Assembly (NCBI RefSeq): GCF_015554145.1
Contig: NZ_JADNHZ010000005.1
Location: 1-64,000 of the forward strand
Origin: Collinsella aerofaciens
GTDB taxonomy: Bacteria; Actinomycetota; Coriobacteriia; Coriobacteriales; Coriobacteriaceae
DNA length: 64,000 bases
Reading direction: 5' to 3'
Notes under the pieces: generated by a model
Databases searched by the model: none
Told to the model about the DNA's origin: nothing
Seen by the model: only the letters and a program-made list of their open reading frames with translations
Translations under genes and position numbers: made by a program
Shown here: positions 26,096-35,730 of the stretch, in pieces
How positions within the stretch are numbered: the first letter of the stretch is position 1
Layout of the letters: each line of letters begins with the position of its first letter

Positions 26096-26151
26096 GTGAA
26101 TGATGCGCGGGGCCTTGTCTTGCGCTGTGCTTGTGGCGAGGGGAGGTTGGC

Positions 26152-26673
26152 TTGGTCATTTTGGGTATCGACCCCGGTTTGGCTCATACGGGTTGGGGGA
26201 TTATCGAGGAGCGGCGTGGCGAGGTCCGCTGCCGTGCCTATGGCTGCATCGAGACCAGTGCCGGAAGTCCGCTCGCGGTGCGCCTGTCGCATATCGCCCA
26301 TGACCTTAAGGATGTCGTCGAGCGTTATCGACCCGACACGGCTGCTGTCGAGAGCGTCTACTTTGGCGCCAACGTTCGTTCGGCCATCCCCACGGCACAT
26401 GCCCGCGGTGCCGCGCTCGTGGCGCTTTCGGAGTGCGCGCTCGAGATCGGCGAGTACACGCCTATGCAGATCAAGCAGGCTGTGGTGGGTACCGGCGCCG
26501 CGGACAAGCGACAGGTCGCCTACATGGTGCGCACGCTCACGCAGCTCGACCACGACCCTCATCCCGACCATGCCGCCGATGCCCTGGCTTGCGCCATCTG
26601 CCACGTAAACCTCAGCCGCACCCGCGCCCTCACCGGTGGCGAGTTCTATCAACAGAGAGGAACCGGATACTGA
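26152..26673 (+). CDS. ruvC: Holliday junction resolvase RuvC
   Basis: This endonuclease of about 173 residues cuts Holliday junctions symmetrically. The acidic active site is visible: Asp in LGIDPGLAHTGWG, Glu in AAVESVYFG and the C-terminal pair in HPDHAADALACAI. I chose TTG 26152 because GGGGAGG ends 5 bases upstream and translation then begins right at the first strand (VILGIDPG). TTG 26131 is an alternative that lacks a ribosome site. The stop overlaps the ruvA start by one base. An SOS box lies in the leader, so the operon is probably DNA-damage induced. Confidence 0.95.
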   Translation: MVILGIDPGLAHTGWGIIEERRGEVRCRAYGCIETSAGSPLAVRLSHIAHDLKDVVERYRPDTAAVESVYFGANVRSAIPTAHARGAALVALSECALEIGEYTPMQIKQAVVGTGAADKRQVAYMVRTLTQLDHDPHPDHAADALACAICHVNLSRTRALTGGEFYQQRGTGY

Positions 26674-27293
26674 TGATTTCCCAGCTCCACGGAACGCTTG
26701 TCGAGGCCACGATGAGCTCTACTGTCGTCGATGTGTCGGGCGTTGGCTTTGAGCTCGGCATCTCGGGCAGCACTGCGGCCACGTTGCCGACGCCCGGCGG
26801 CGAGGTCCGCCTCTACACGCGTATGCAAGTGCGCGAGGACGCCATGACACTTTTCGGTTTTTCCTCTAAGGATGAGCGCACGATGTTCGATCGGCTCGTG
26901 TCTGTCTCGGGCGTTGGCCCGCGCTTGGCGCTCGCCGTGCTTTCCACCTATACCGTGGGGCAATTGTATTCGCTGGTGATGGCCGAGGACGACAAGGGCA
27001 TGGCCAAGGTGCCCGGTGTGGGCAAAAAGACAGCTCAGCGTCTGATCCTGGAGCTCAAGAGCACCTTTGCCAAGGACAAGGGCTTTGTGCCGGTCGACGT
27101 GATTCCCGGCCAGGTTGCGATGCCCGTGCCCGCTGCCGCTCCCTCGGCCATCGATGACGCCCGTGCGGCGCTCCTTTCCATGGGCTTTAGCCCGCAGGAG
27201 ACCGATGTTGCCCTGAGCGGGTATGATGGGCAGAATATGCGTGTCGAGGATCTGCTCGGCGCGGCGCTTAAGCGACTCGGAATGGATGCGTGA
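26673..27293 (+). CDS. ruvA: Holliday junction DNA helicase subunit RuvA
   Basis: This 206-residue protein forms the tetramer that grips the four-way junction and recruits RuvB. Domain I is the OB fold ([27 protein letters not shown]). Domain II has two helix-hairpin-helix motifs ([17 protein letters not shown] and [20 protein letters not shown]). Domain III ([23 protein letters not shown]) is the RuvB-binding part. ATG 26673 shares one base with the ruvC stop, and its own stop overlaps ruvB, so the three are translationally coupled. Confidence 0.96.
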   Translation: MISQLHGTLVEATMSSTVVDVSGVGFELGISGSTAATLPTPGGEVRLYTRMQVREDAMTLFGFSSKDERTMFDRLVSVSGVGPRLALAVLSTYTVGQLYSLVMAEDDKGMAKVPGVGKKTAQRLILELKSTFAKDKGFVPVDVIPGQVAMPVPAAAPSAIDDARAALLSMGFSPQETDVALSGYDGQNMRVEDLLGAALKRLGMDA

Positions 27294-28360
27294 TGTGGGA
27301 AGCCGATGACTCTCAGGACCTGTGGTCGACGCCCGGCAACTCGCCGGCGGCATCCATGGCGCACGGCGAGCGCATGGTGGGCTCGGAGCTGACGGCCGAG
27401 GACCTCGATGTCGACCGCACTTTGCGCCCCCAGCGCCTGGACGACTACTGTGGCCAGGAGCACATCAAGCAGAGCCTGCGCGTGTTGATCGAAGCGGCGC
27501 AGAGCCGTGGCGAGACGCTCGACCACGTGATTTTCTCGGGTCCTCCGGGCCTGGGCAAGACCACGCTGGCCACCGTTATCGCCAACGAGCTGGGCGCTCA
27601 GATCAAGACCACGAGTGGTCCTGCCATCGCGCGCACCGGCGACCTGGCGGCTATCCTTACCAACCTGCAGCCGGGTGATGTGCTGTTTATCGACGAGATC
27701 CACCGCCTCAACCGTTCGGTCGAGGAAGTCTTGTACCCCGCGATGGAGGACTTTGCCCTCGATATCGTGATTGGCAAGGGTCCGGCGGCGCGCTCGATTC
27801 GCCTGGATATCCCCAAGTTTACGCTCGTAGCAGCAACGACCCGCTCGGGTATGCTGACTGGCCCGCTGCGCGACCGCTTTGGCATTTCATATCGCCTGGA
27901 TTACTACACGGTCGAGGAGCTCGCGCAGATTGTGACGCGCTCGGCGTCCATCCTGGGCGTGGCGATCGACCACCCCAGTGCGCTCGAGATCGGCTCGCGT
28001 TCGCGCGGCACGCCACGTCTTGCCAACCGCCTGCTCAAGCGCGTGCGCGATTACGCACAGGTGCGCGGCAACGGTCCCATTGAGCTTGATATTTGCCGTC
28101 AGGCGCTCGAGTTCTTCGAGATCGATGAGCTTGGTCTGGACTGGATGGATATTCGCATTTTGGAGACACTCGCTAAGACGTTCTCCGGACGTGCCGTGGG
28201 CCTGACAACGCTTGCCAGCGCGGTGGGCGAGGACCCGGGAACGCTCGAGGATGTCTATGAGCCCTATCTGCTGCAGTGCGGCTTGATGATTCGCACGCCC
28301 CAGGGCCGCCAGGCAACGCTTCGCACCTTTGAGCACTTGGGGATTGAACCTACCATTTAG
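27293..28360 (+). CDS. ruvB: Holliday junction DNA helicase motor RuvB
   Basis: This 355-residue AAA+ ATPase drives branch migration as paired hexamers on RuvA. Features in order: [15 protein letters not shown], Walker [13 protein letters not shown], Walker [11 protein letters not shown], sensor 1 [20 protein letters not shown], arginine-finger region, sensor 2 [17 protein letters not shown], and the C-terminal winged helix with [18 protein letters not shown] 25-residue N-terminal extension rich in Ser/Ala precedes the conserved start. ATG 27293 overlaps the ruvA stop; GTG 27290 is an equally possible start. Confidence 0.97.
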   Translation: MWEADDSQDLWSTPGNSPAASMAHGERMVGSELTAEDLDVDRTLRPQRLDDYCGQEHIKQSLRVLIEAAQSRGETLDHVIFSGPPGLGKTTLATVIANELGAQIKTTSGPAIARTGDLAAILTNLQPGDVLFIDEIHRLNRSVEEVLYPAMEDFALDIVIGKGPAARSIRLDIPKFTLVAATTRSGMLTGPLRDRFGISYRLDYYTVEELAQIVTRSASILGVAIDHPSALEIGSRSRGTPRLANRLLKRVRDYAQVRGNGPIELDICRQALEFFEIDELGLDWMDIRILETLAKTFSGRAVGLTTLASAVGEDPGTLEDVYEPYLLQCGLMIRTPQGRQATLRTFEHLGIEPTI

Positions 28361-28436
28361 GGCGCTTTGTTTTGGCGGGCTGTTAAGCTATCGCTGAGCA
28401 TTGGATAAACATATCGCCATTCATCGGTTACGGGTG

Positions 28437-28464
28437 TTTTACTATTGCGCGCCCGTGCTATGCT
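28437..28464 (+). promoter_or_regulatory. Predicted fhs promoter
   Basis: TTTTAC and TATGCT are spaced by 16 bases, with the -10 ending about 40 bases upstream of the fhs ATG. The region between ruvB and fhs is otherwise empty. Confidence 0.4.
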
Positions 28465-28504
28465 GAATTGGTCTTTTTCTCATTCGGTAACGAAAGGACC
28501 GCCC

Positions 28505-30172
28505 ATGCCTACTGACATCGAAATCGCACGTTCTGTCACGCCGCTGCCTATTACCGAGGTGGCCAAGAACGCCGGCGTCGACGTTAAGCACCTGATTCCG
28601 TACGGCTTCGACAAGGCTAAGGTCGATTATTCACTGCTCAACGAGCCGACTGATCACCAGGCCAAGCTCGTCCTCGTGACCGCTATCAACCCAACGCCTG
28701 CGGGCGAGGGCAAGACCACCACGACCATCGGTCTGGCCGACGGCCTGCGCCGTCGCGGCGTCAAGAGCGCCGTGGCCCTGCGCGAGCCTTCGCTTGGCCC
28801 CGTCTTTGGCGTTAAGGGCGGCGCTGCCGGCGGCGGCTGGGCTCAGGTCATCCCCATGGAGGATATCAACCTGCACTTTACCGGCGACTTCCATGCCATC
28901 GGTGCTGCCAACAACCTGCTGGCCGCCATGCTCGACAACCATATTCAGCAGGGCAACCAGCTTGGCATCGACGTTAAACGCATCACTTGGAAGCGCGTCG
29001 TCGATATGAACGACCGTCAGCTGCGCCACGTCATCGACGGTATTGGCGGTAAGGCCCAGGGCGTGCCGCGCGAGGACGGCTTCGATATCACCGTCGCCTC
29101 CGAGGTCATGGCAATCCTGTGCCTGTCTACGAGCATTAACGACCTCAAGGAGCGCCTGGGCGAGATCGTCGTCGGCTACAGCTTTGCCGGCGAGCCTGTC
29201 CGTGCCCGCGACCTTAAGGCCCAGGGTGCCATGGCCGCGTTGCTTAAGGACGCGCTCAAGCCCAACCTGGTGCAAACGCTCGAGGGCACGCCCGCGTTTG
29301 TCCACGGCGGCCCCTTCGCCAACATCGCCCACGGCTGCAACTCTATCATGGCCACGCGTATGGCGATGCGCTTTGGCGATGTTGCCATTACCGAGGCCGG
29401 CTTCGGTGCCGATCTGGGTGCCGAGAAGTTCCTCGACATCAAGTGCCGTATGACGGGCGTTCGCCCCAGCGCCGTCGTGGTCGTCGCGACCGCTCGTGCG
29501 CTGAAGTACAACGGTGGCGTCGCCAAGGCCGACCTCAACGAGGAGAACCTCGAGGCACTCAAGGCCGGCATGCCCAACCTGCTGCGTCACGTCGACAACA
29601 TCCAGAACGTTTATGGTCTGCCCTGCGTGGTCGCCATCAACCGCTTCCCGACGGACACCGAGGCCGAGCTTGCGCTCATCGAGTCCGAGTGCCAGAAGCT
29701 CGGCGTCAACGTTAAGCTTTCCGAGGTCTGGGCCAAGGGCGGCGAGGGCGCGCTCGAGCTTGCCGATGAGGTCATGCGTCTGATTGAGCAGCCGAGCGAG
29801 CTCAAGTTTGCCTATGAGGACGGCGCCGATGTGGCCGACGCTCTTGAGGCCATTGCCACCAAGGTCTACCGCGCCGACGGCGTTGACTTTACGCCGGCCG
29901 CCAAGCGCCAGCTCGCCGAGCTGCGCGAGAACGGCTTTGGCAACCTGCCGGTGTGCGTGGCCAAGACGCAGTACAGCTTTAGCGACAACGCCAAGGCCCT
30001 GGGCGCTCCCGAGAACTTCCGCATCACGGTGCGCGAGCTCAAGGTTTCCGCCGGTGCCCACTTTGTGGTCGCACTGACTGGCAGTGTTCTGACCATGCCG
30101 GGCCTGCCCAAGGTCCCCGCGGCTGAGAACATCGACGTCGACAACGACGGCAACATCACCGGCCTGTTCTAA
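28505..30172 (+). CDS. fhs: Formate-tetrahydrofolate ligase
   Basis: This 555-residue enzyme makes 10-formyl-tetrahydrofolate from formate, THF and ATP, the entry step of the formate branch of one-carbon metabolism. The ATP site [18 protein letters not shown] (about residue 65) is followed by [18 protein letters not shown] and TGDFHAI. Later conserved blocks include [24 protein letters not shown] and the C-terminal [19 protein letters not shown] 28505 with AAAGGA upstream gives the conventional N-terminus; earlier in-frame starts lack support. The product feeds FchA and FolD encoded at 40339-41828. It is a single gene between its promoter and a strong terminator. Confidence 0.97.
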   Translation: MPTDIEIARSVTPLPITEVAKNAGVDVKHLIPYGFDKAKVDYSLLNEPTDHQAKLVLVTAINPTPAGEGKTTTTIGLADGLRRRGVKSAVALREPSLGPVFGVKGGAAGGGWAQVIPMEDINLHFTGDFHAIGAANNLLAAMLDNHIQQGNQLGIDVKRITWKRVVDMNDRQLRHVIDGIGGKAQGVPREDGFDITVASEVMAILCLSTSINDLKERLGEIVVGYSFAGEPVRARDLKAQGAMAALLKDALKPNLVQTLEGTPAFVHGGPFANIAHGCNSIMATRMAMRFGDVAITEAGFGADLGAEKFLDIKCRMTGVRPSAVVVVATARALKYNGGVAKADLNEENLEALKAGMPNLLRHVDNIQNVYGLPCVVAINRFPTDTEAELALIESECQKLGVNVKLSEVWAKGGEGALELADEVMRLIEQPSELKFAYEDGADVADALEAIATKVYRADGVDFTPAAKRQLAELRENGFGNLPVCVAKTQYSFSDNAKALGAPENFRITVRELKVSAGAHFVVALTGSVLTMPGLPKVPAAENIDVDNDGNITGLF

Positions 30173-30197
30173 GCCTGTTGCCCATAGCTGCTTGCCC

Positions 30198-30234
30198 GCC
30201 CCGTCGTGCCCACAAGGCCCGGCGGGGCTTTTTT
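30198..30234 (+). terminator. Terminator of fhs
   Basis: GCCCCG pairs with CGGGGC around a GC-rich loop and is followed by six T's. Confidence 0.85.
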
Positions 30235-30351
30235 ATCCTTAGGCCCGCGCATGTCTTGTAGATACCGACGGGCTCTGCCCATCATAGGCTTTTGCGCGGG
30301 TAGAATGCATGGATAACTTGAGGCTCACGCGCGACGGAAAGGAATCGTTGC

Positions 30352-31341
30352 ATGGATCAGGACAAGACAACCGTGATGGGCGGCTACGGTTCCGCGCAGG
30401 CTGGCGATAGCGCCGATGCGACCCGCGTTGTTCCCAACCCCGGTTATACCGACCCCGCCGCGACGCAGCCTTCTGCCGAGCCAACCCGGGTTATGGGCTA
30501 TGGCGACACAGCGCGGGATTCTTATGCCGTATCTTCGCAAGGCCCCTATGGCAACGCAGCTCCGGACCCGTTTGATTACGCGCCGCAGGATTCTTATGCC
30601 GCCTCGACGCCGAATCCCTATGATGACCTGCCGCAAAATCCCATTCCGCAGCCTCAGCAGACGACGTATATGCCTCGCACGGCGCAGTCTCGCTACGAGT
30701 CGCGCGAGCCGTATCGCGAGTACCCCAAATCGATCCCGCAGTATGGTGAGGACGAGGAAGAGACGCCGTCGCGTTCGTCGAGCGTGATCAAGAAGATCCT
30801 CATCGTACTGGCGATCTTCTTTGCGCTGTCGGTTGTGTTTGCCATCGTGTCGGGCATGCTTAACAAACGAGGGAGTTCAACGGCCGATGCCACTGCCGAG
30901 CAAACCGAGTCCGCCTCGTCTAGCACCGTCGATCTGAGCGATATCCCGGGGCAGTACTGGTCCAACGCCAAGAAGATCCTCAAGTCGCGCGGCGCCGATC
31001 TTTCGGATGCCGTGGTCCTGACTGATGATGGCTCAACGCCCGTCGTCGATGCCAACTGGGTCGTTACTTCTGCCTACTATAACGACAACGGCAACCTCGA
31101 AATTCAACTCACGCACAAGAACAGCTCGGGCAACTCGTCCGACGGCCAAAGCGGTACCGACAACTCGAGCTCCAATACGCTGGAGGACTTGAGCAACAAG
31201 GCACAGGAGTTGGGAGACAAGGCGCAAGAGCTGGGCGATACGGCACAAAACCTGGGCGACACCGCGCAGAACTTGGGCGACATGGCGACGGATGCCTGGA
31301 ACGCACTGCAAAACGGCATCTCGGGCGCGCAGGGAAACTAG
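30352..31341 (+). CDS. Single-pass membrane protein with PASTA-like extracellular region
   Basis: The product is 329 residues. Residues 1-140 are a Pro/Tyr/Gln-rich, disordered cytoplasmic region with three similar sites (DKTTVMGGY, DATRVVPNP, EPTRVMGYG), the kind of threonine context often phosphorylated by PknB-type kinases and read by FHA domains (inference). One membrane helix (KKILIVLAIFFALSVVFAIV, about 147-166) follows. Outside is a 60-residue PASTA-like unit (DIPGQYWSNAKKILKSRGADL...). A Ser-rich spacer then leads to five near-identical seven-residue helical repeats of the type AQELGDK/AQNLGDT (about 283-312). The function is not established. GGAAAGGA precedes ATG 30352. It converges on the CDF gene. 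Confidence 0.7.
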   Translation: MDQDKTTVMGGYGSAQAGDSADATRVVPNPGYTDPAATQPSAEPTRVMGYGDTARDSYAVSSQGPYGNAAPDPFDYAPQDSYAASTPNPYDDLPQNPIPQPQQTTYMPRTAQSRYESREPYREYPKSIPQYGEDEEETPSRSSSVIKKILIVLAIFFALSVVFAIVSGMLNKRGSSTADATAEQTESASSSTVDLSDIPGQYWSNAKKILKSRGADLSDAVVLTDDGSTPVVDANWVVTSAYYNDNGNLEIQLTHKNSSGNSSDGQSGTDNSSSNTLEDLSNKAQELGDKAQELGDTAQNLGDTAQNLGDMATDAWNALQNGISGAQGN

Positions 31342-31353
31342 CTGTTAAGCGGG

Positions 31354-32535
31354 CTACAGCTGTTCAGCCGGACGGTCGGGCGAGCTAAAGCCCGAGTCAA
31401 ACGTAACGACGCATGAGGCATTGGGTCGGCGCTCGTGCACGATGCGCGTGACGAGCTCCAGCAGCTCCTCGTCGGATATGTCAAAGCCGTCGGGGCGCAC
31501 CAGGTCAAACGAAACGAACCCGTCGTGCTCGTGCAGGTCGTGGATGGAGAGCGCGGGGTCGATCTGCATAACGCCGCGCTTGACCCAGCCGCGCAAATCA
31601 TCGCCGGTTGTCGCGATGGGGTCGCAGTGCAGCGTGATGCCAATGCCCATCTGGCGCTTGATGTCGTGCTCGATGGTGTCCAGGATCTCGTGGTGCTCAA
31701 ATGCGTCGCCCTCGCCGGGCATCTCCACGTGAGCGCTGGCAAACTGACGACCGGGGCCGTAGTCGTGCACCATCAGGTCGTGTGTGCCCAAGACCTGCGG
31801 ATAGGACATGATCTTGTCGCGGATTGCTTGGACGAGCTTGGGGTCGGGCGCTTGCCCCAGCAACGGGCTGATGGCGTCGCGCACTAGGCCCATGCCGCTG
31901 ATGCAGATGAAGATGCCCACACCCAGGCCTGCCCAGCCATCGAGGTCAAAGCCGGCCGTCTGCGAAATAAGCGCCGCCACCAAGACCGAGCCCGAGGTGA
32001 TGACGTCGTTTTTGGAGTCCTGTGCTGTGGCAATGAGTGTTTCGGAATCGATACGGTTGCCCAGCGCGCGGTTGAATGCGGCCATCCAGAGCTTAACGAG
32101 CATGGATGTAGCCAGTGCCGCAAGGGAAACGAGCGTGTAAGCGGTGGGGGAAGGCTTGATGATCTTGGTGACCGACTCGAGGATCAGGTTGATGCCGACG
32201 GCGCAAACCAGGACGGCGACAAACAAGCCGGCGAGGTACTCGTAGCGGCCGTGGCCATAGGGGTGGCCTTCGTCTGCCGGGCGGCTGGCGAGGCGGAACC
32301 CGAGCAGGCTCACGATGTTGCTCGAGGCATCGGAGAGGTTGTTGAAAGCGTCGGCGATGAGGGAGACGGAGCCAGCGAGCAGGCCCGCGATGCCCTTGGC
32401 CAGGCACAAGGTGATGTTGAGGCCAATGCAGATGAGGCTTGCGGCGAAGCCCGCGTTGGAGCGGCAGGAGGTATCGACCGGCTCGCCCTCGCTGCCGGGA
32501 ACAAGCGTATGTACCAGCCGATTTACAAATAGCAT
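31354..32535 (-). CDS. Cation diffusion facilitator family metal exporter
   Basis: This protein of about 393 residues has five to six membrane helices and a cytoplasmic C-terminal domain, the fold of CDF antiporters that export Zn, Mn, Fe or Cd for protons. The metal-site motifs are SLIADAFNNLSDASSN in the second helix and TAQDSKNDVITSGSVLV in the fifth. HPYGHGRYEYL is the loop signature. The C-terminal domain (GTHDLMVHDYGPGRQFASAHVEM) is the dimerising ferredoxin-like unit and extends with about 80 extra residues, longer than most members. ATG 32535 with AGGAC upstream is preferred. In-frame starts further upstream (32556, 32694) run into the promoter of the divergent zinc-ribbon gene. Confidence 0.9.
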   Translation of the reverse strand: MLFVNRLVHTLVPGSEGEPVDTSCRSNAGFAASLICIGLNITLCLAKGIAGLLAGSVSLIADAFNNLSDASSNIVSLLGFRLASRPADEGHPYGHGRYEYLAGLFVAVLVCAVGINLILESVTKIIKPSPTAYTLVSLAALATSMLVKLWMAAFNRALGNRIDSETLIATAQDSKNDVITSGSVLVAALISQTAGFDLDGWAGLGVGIFICISGMGLVRDAISPLLGQAPDPKLVQAIRDKIMSYPQVLGTHDLMVHDYGPGRQFASAHVEMPGEGDAFEHHEILDTIEHDIKRQMGIGITLHCDPIATTGDDLRGWVKRGVMQIDPALSIHDLHEHDGFVSFDLVRPDGFDISDEELLELVTRIVHERRPNASCVVTFDSGFSSPDRPAEQL

Positions 32536-32672
32536 AGCGGTCGTCCTCACAATCATGTTTAAGGGGATAGTGTAGCTCGCGCGGGGGCGCCGTGCACCGA
32601 TGCTCAGAAAATGCAGCAATAGTCTGCCGGTGCTAACGAGCGAGCCTTCTCGTCTGCCTGGGTGGTCCATTT

Positions 32673-32685
32673 TGGGCCACATGGG
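32673..32685 (+). promoter_or_regulatory. TGGGCCACATGGG element, shared with the two lipoprotein genes
   Basis: TGGGCCACATGGG matches TGGGACACATGGC found upstream of both lipoprotein genes (39190-39208 and 40159-40177) at 11 of 13 positions and in the same orientation relative to the gene. It lies 69 bases before the start at 32754. This is a possible common operator. Confidence 0.45.
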
Positions 32686-32753
32686 TATGGGCATGTGCCT
32701 GTTTGCTCGACATACTCAATGTCGACAGCCCCTGTGCAAAGGAGGACGTTTCC

Positions 32754-34091
32754 ATGGACGAGATGTTTGCCATTAAATGTCAAAACTGCGGCGGCCCTAT
32801 GTACTCGCACCAAGCTAAGCGCAGTTTTGAGTGCGCTTATTGCGGTGCGGTCATTCCGTGGCAGGCGGACGCCGGAGAGCCCAAGAGCGCTTTGGGCATT
32901 CGCCATACGCCGTTGACGGTGGTGGATGGACTGCTCAAGCTCACGCATGTGTCGCAACTCGAGCGCCCGGAGGACCCGGACTGGTATTTCTTTAATGAGC
33001 ACTGGCGCAATCAGTCGGTTCTGGAGCATCTGCTGTGGGAAGACCGCGGCACGGCCCAGGAGTTCCAAGAGGCCACGCATGTGAGCATTCCTTGCCCCTT
33101 CTGCGGAGCGTCCTTTGAGGGCGAGTCAACGCAGCGTGTGTTTGAGTGCCCGTCCTGCGGCAACAAGATCGGCATTGCCGACCTGCTCAAGCCCGGTACG
33201 TTTAGCAAGCGTCTGACCATGGGCGTGGGTGCGGAGTATGTGCCGGAGCAGGGTATTCCCTGCGAAATCTCGCCGCAGCAGGCACGTGCCAACGCGTTGC
33301 AGCTGGTGCGCCAGTACCCCGACGCCTTTGCCGGGCACGATGTGGAAGACGCGATCCAAAACGACATGATGCTCTTCTACTTCCCCATGGCGCTCGCGGA
33401 TCTGCGCATGATGGCGAGCTTCCCGGGCAAGGGCCTGAGCAAGGAAACCCTGGTGTACTACGAGGTGCTCGACTGGGCGTATCCGCGGGCAAACTACCTG
33501 GACGTTCGTCTCATGGGCATTTTGGAGCCGTGGGACTTTGCCAAGGTCGGTCCGTTCGATCCCGCCATGCAGGAAGGCGATTTCCGCGTCGTCTCCGTCG
33601 ATGCGTCTACCAAGGACCAGGTGGTCATTGATAAGCTGGCGCTCGACATTGCCGGCAACGACGCCGAGGCTGTACTGGGGCTCAATAAAAAGAGTATCCG
33701 CACGTGGGCATGCAAGGCCCGCAAGCACAAGGACGGCCTAGTTATGGTGCCGGTCTACTTTGTCGATCGTCCGGCGACGGACAGCCGCGACGGCGAGCAG
33801 GTGCGCATCGCCGTGAACGGCCAGACGGGCCGCGCGGCCGCGGTGGTGTTTAGCGACAAGCGCGAAACGCATATCGTGGCACCGCTCAATCCCAACGTGA
33901 TGCTGTCGAGCGAAAGCACCGTGCACGCCACGCCCATCGAGGTCAAATACGTTAAATCGCCCTTCCTGTACCAGATCGTGCGCCGTGGAGGCGGCGAGCA
34001 GCCGCGTCAGGTGGTAGCGGTGGCCGAGGGTTCCTGCCGAGAGGAGAAGCCCAAACGCAAGGGCTTGCTCGCTGCGATCTTTGGGAAGTAG
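32754..34091 (+). CDS. Double zinc-ribbon protein of unknown function
   Basis: This 445-residue, apparently soluble protein has two four-cysteine zinc ribbons: IKCQNCGGP...FECAYCGAVI (about residues 6-35) and IPCPFCGAS...FECPSCGNKIG (about 110-140). The long C-terminal region has mixed alpha/beta character, with FYFPMALADLRMMASFPGKGLS and a hydrophobic beta-rich block near 340-400, but I recognise no enzyme motif. It ends in a basic tail EEKPKRKGLLAAIFGK. AAAGGAGGA precedes ATG 32754. It is divergent from the CDF gene, and the shared upstream element suggests co-regulation with two lipoproteins. No function is claimed. Confidence 0.75.
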   Translation: MDEMFAIKCQNCGGPMYSHQAKRSFECAYCGAVIPWQADAGEPKSALGIRHTPLTVVDGLLKLTHVSQLERPEDPDWYFFNEHWRNQSVLEHLLWEDRGTAQEFQEATHVSIPCPFCGASFEGESTQRVFECPSCGNKIGIADLLKPGTFSKRLTMGVGAEYVPEQGIPCEISPQQARANALQLVRQYPDAFAGHDVEDAIQNDMMLFYFPMALADLRMMASFPGKGLSKETLVYYEVLDWAYPRANYLDVRLMGILEPWDFAKVGPFDPAMQEGDFRVVSVDASTKDQVVIDKLALDIAGNDAEAVLGLNKKSIRTWACKARKHKDGLVMVPVYFVDRPATDSRDGEQVRIAVNGQTGRAAAVVFSDKRETHIVAPLNPNVMLSSESTVHATPIEVKYVKSPFLYQIVRRGGGEQPRQVVAVAEGSCREEKPKRKGLLAAIFGK

Positions 34092-34148
34092 GGAAGCGCA
34101 GCGCGGGACGGCTCACAGGCGTGCGGGCGTTTCGGTCGCAACGTGCTG

Positions 34149-35198
34149 CTACCCTTGCGTTTCGCCATTGGTCGCTTCGTTGATGGCGCGGTACTCGGCA
34201 CTCAGCTCGCGCGCCAGCTCTTCCTTGCTTGGAAGATACGGCAGGTATTTGGCGGCAAACACTTGGTCGTTGTCTTCGGGCAGCGTGTACTCGACGATCG
34301 AATCGCTTTTGTCCGCGCAGAGCACGATGCCTATGGGCGGATTGTCGCCTTCGTTCATGAGCTCGCGCGTGTAGTAGTTCACATACATTTGCATCTGGCC
34401 CAGGTCCTGATGCGTAAGGTCATCGGTCTTAAGGTCGATGAGCACGAAGCAGCGTATCAGATAGTTGTAAAACACCAGGTCAATATAGAAATGGCGCCCA
34501 TCAAAGGTGATGCGCTTTTGGCGCGCCTCGAAAGCGAAACCACGGCCAAGCTCCAGCAGGAACTTCTGAAGATGCGTGATGAGCGCCTGCTCTAGATCGC
34601 TCTCGCGAAACGCAGTATCGTCCGAGAAGCCTAAAAACTCCAGTACATATGGGTCGCGGATGATATCCTCGGGGCGACGAGCCGGGGCGCTCTTTTGGAT
34701 TTCCTGGGTGACGGCCTCCTTGTCCTTGCTGGCAAGCAGGCGCTCTCGGAACATGGTGTTGATCTGGCGTTCGAGCTGGCGCGTGCTCCAGCGAGAATTG
34801 GCGCATTCGTTCATGTACCAGGCGCGAGCATCAGGGTCGGGAATGCGCATCAACCTGCGGTAATGAGTCCAGCTCAATTCGCTACGCAGTGCGTCGCGAA
34901 TTGGAAACGCAAGAAAGAACTGACGCATATTGCGAAGGTTTGCGATGCCAAAGCCTCTTCCGAAATCCGCGGTAAGCCTTCTGGAGAGGCCCGCAATCAA
35001 TGCCTCTCCATATGCTGCGCGCTCCTCTCCGCCCTGTTCATCAACAATGCTCTTGCCGATCTCCCAATATGCCTCAACCATCGCAAAGTTAACGGCGGTA
35101 TATGCCTTGTTGCGAGCGGCGTTGAGAATCGAGGAAACCTGCTTGTAAAAAACTTCTGGCACGATTGTCGATTCCCCGCGGTTTACCAGTTCACCCAT
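34149..35198 (-). CDS. YhcG-type DUF1016 protein with PD-(D/E)XK nuclease domain
   Basis: This 349-residue protein has an N-terminal helical DUF1016 region (YKQVSSILNAARNKAYTAVNFAMVEAYWEIGKSIVDEQ). The C-terminal nuclease-like domain has the core FYIDLVFYNYLIRCFVLIDLKTDDL, where the aspartates and lysine match the PD-(D/E)XK pattern, followed by QMQMYVNYYTREL. Homologs occur across mobile and defence-rich regions, often near restriction-modification genes. Here it stands alone, and the GC content is a little lower than its neighbours, hinting at transfer. ATG 35198 is chosen over TTG 35201. The substrate is unknown. Confidence 0.85.
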   Translation of the reverse strand: MGELVNRGESTIVPEVFYKQVSSILNAARNKAYTAVNFAMVEAYWEIGKSIVDEQGGEERAAYGEALIAGLSRRLTADFGRGFGIANLRNMRQFFLAFPIRDALRSELSWTHYRRLMRIPDPDARAWYMNECANSRWSTRQLERQINTMFRERLLASKDKEAVTQEIQKSAPARRPEDIIRDPYVLEFLGFSDDTAFRESDLEQALITHLQKFLLELGRGFAFEARQKRITFDGRHFYIDLVFYNYLIRCFVLIDLKTDDLTHQDLGQMQMYVNYYTRELMNEGDNPPIGIVLCADKSDSIVEYTLPEDNDQVFAAKYLPYLPSKEELARELSAEYRAINEATNGETQG

Positions 35199-35321
35199 CA
35201 ATATCGCCCGACTTTCCTCTTGAGGAATGCATCTTTATTACATTTAGTTTAAAGCCTCGCGCGGACACGAATTGCTGCGTTGTCTGGCACCTTCGCATGG
35301 GGGCCTTGCGGTGGTTAAAAT

Positions 35322-35636
35322 GTGACCATAAAGGCAGTTTTAGCGAACCCCACGGGAGTGACATGCACGGACAAGAACACGCTGCTATTCCAGGACAAAG
35401 GTTCGGGTAGGTTTAAAGACGTCAAGATCTACCCTAACCGTATTGAGGTGCTCAAGAAGGGCACGTTTGGTGGCAAGCACACCGAGATTGTTTACCTTAA
35501 GGACATCACTGGGGTCAACAGGATCAAGGGCCGCGACGTTTTCCTACGTAACAGGCTGTTGACCGCTTGTGTCTTTAGCCTGAGCAGTCGTGCGAAGGCC
35601 CAGGAGTTTGTTAACGCGCTGAACATGGTGATGTAG
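35322..35636 (+). CDS. Small PH-like domain protein
   Basis: The 104-residue product has alternating beta strands and a final helix: LLFQDKG, FKDVKIYPNRIEVLKKG, TEIVYLKDITGVNRIK, LTACVFSLSSRAKAQEFVNALNMV. That is the look of bacterial PH-like (DUF4429/SHOCT-associated) domains. The start is uncertain: GTG 35322 has a poor ribosome site, and GTG 35358 inside GVTCTD is possible. It is followed by a strong hairpin. The function is unknown. Confidence 0.65.
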   Translation: MTIKAVLANPTGVTCTDKNTLLFQDKGSGRFKDVKIYPNRIEVLKKGTFGGKHTEIVYLKDITGVNRIKGRDVFLRNRLLTACVFSLSSRAKAQEFVNALNMVM

Positions 35637-35660
35637 TCGAAAGCGGCGTTCGGGCCAAGG

Positions 35661-35701
35661 TAAAAATCGGGGGCACAGAACGGTGTTCTGCGCCCCCGAT
35701 T
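35661..35701 (-). terminator. Terminator of the PI-PLC gene, probably shared with the PH-like gene
   Basis: A 16-bp stem (ATCGGGGGCACAGAAC with its near-perfect complement) has T-rich sequence on its minus-strand exit (ATTTTTAC). Confidence 0.85.
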
Positions 35702-35730
35702 GAGTCGATGTGTCTAAAAGGCTGGCTTGC

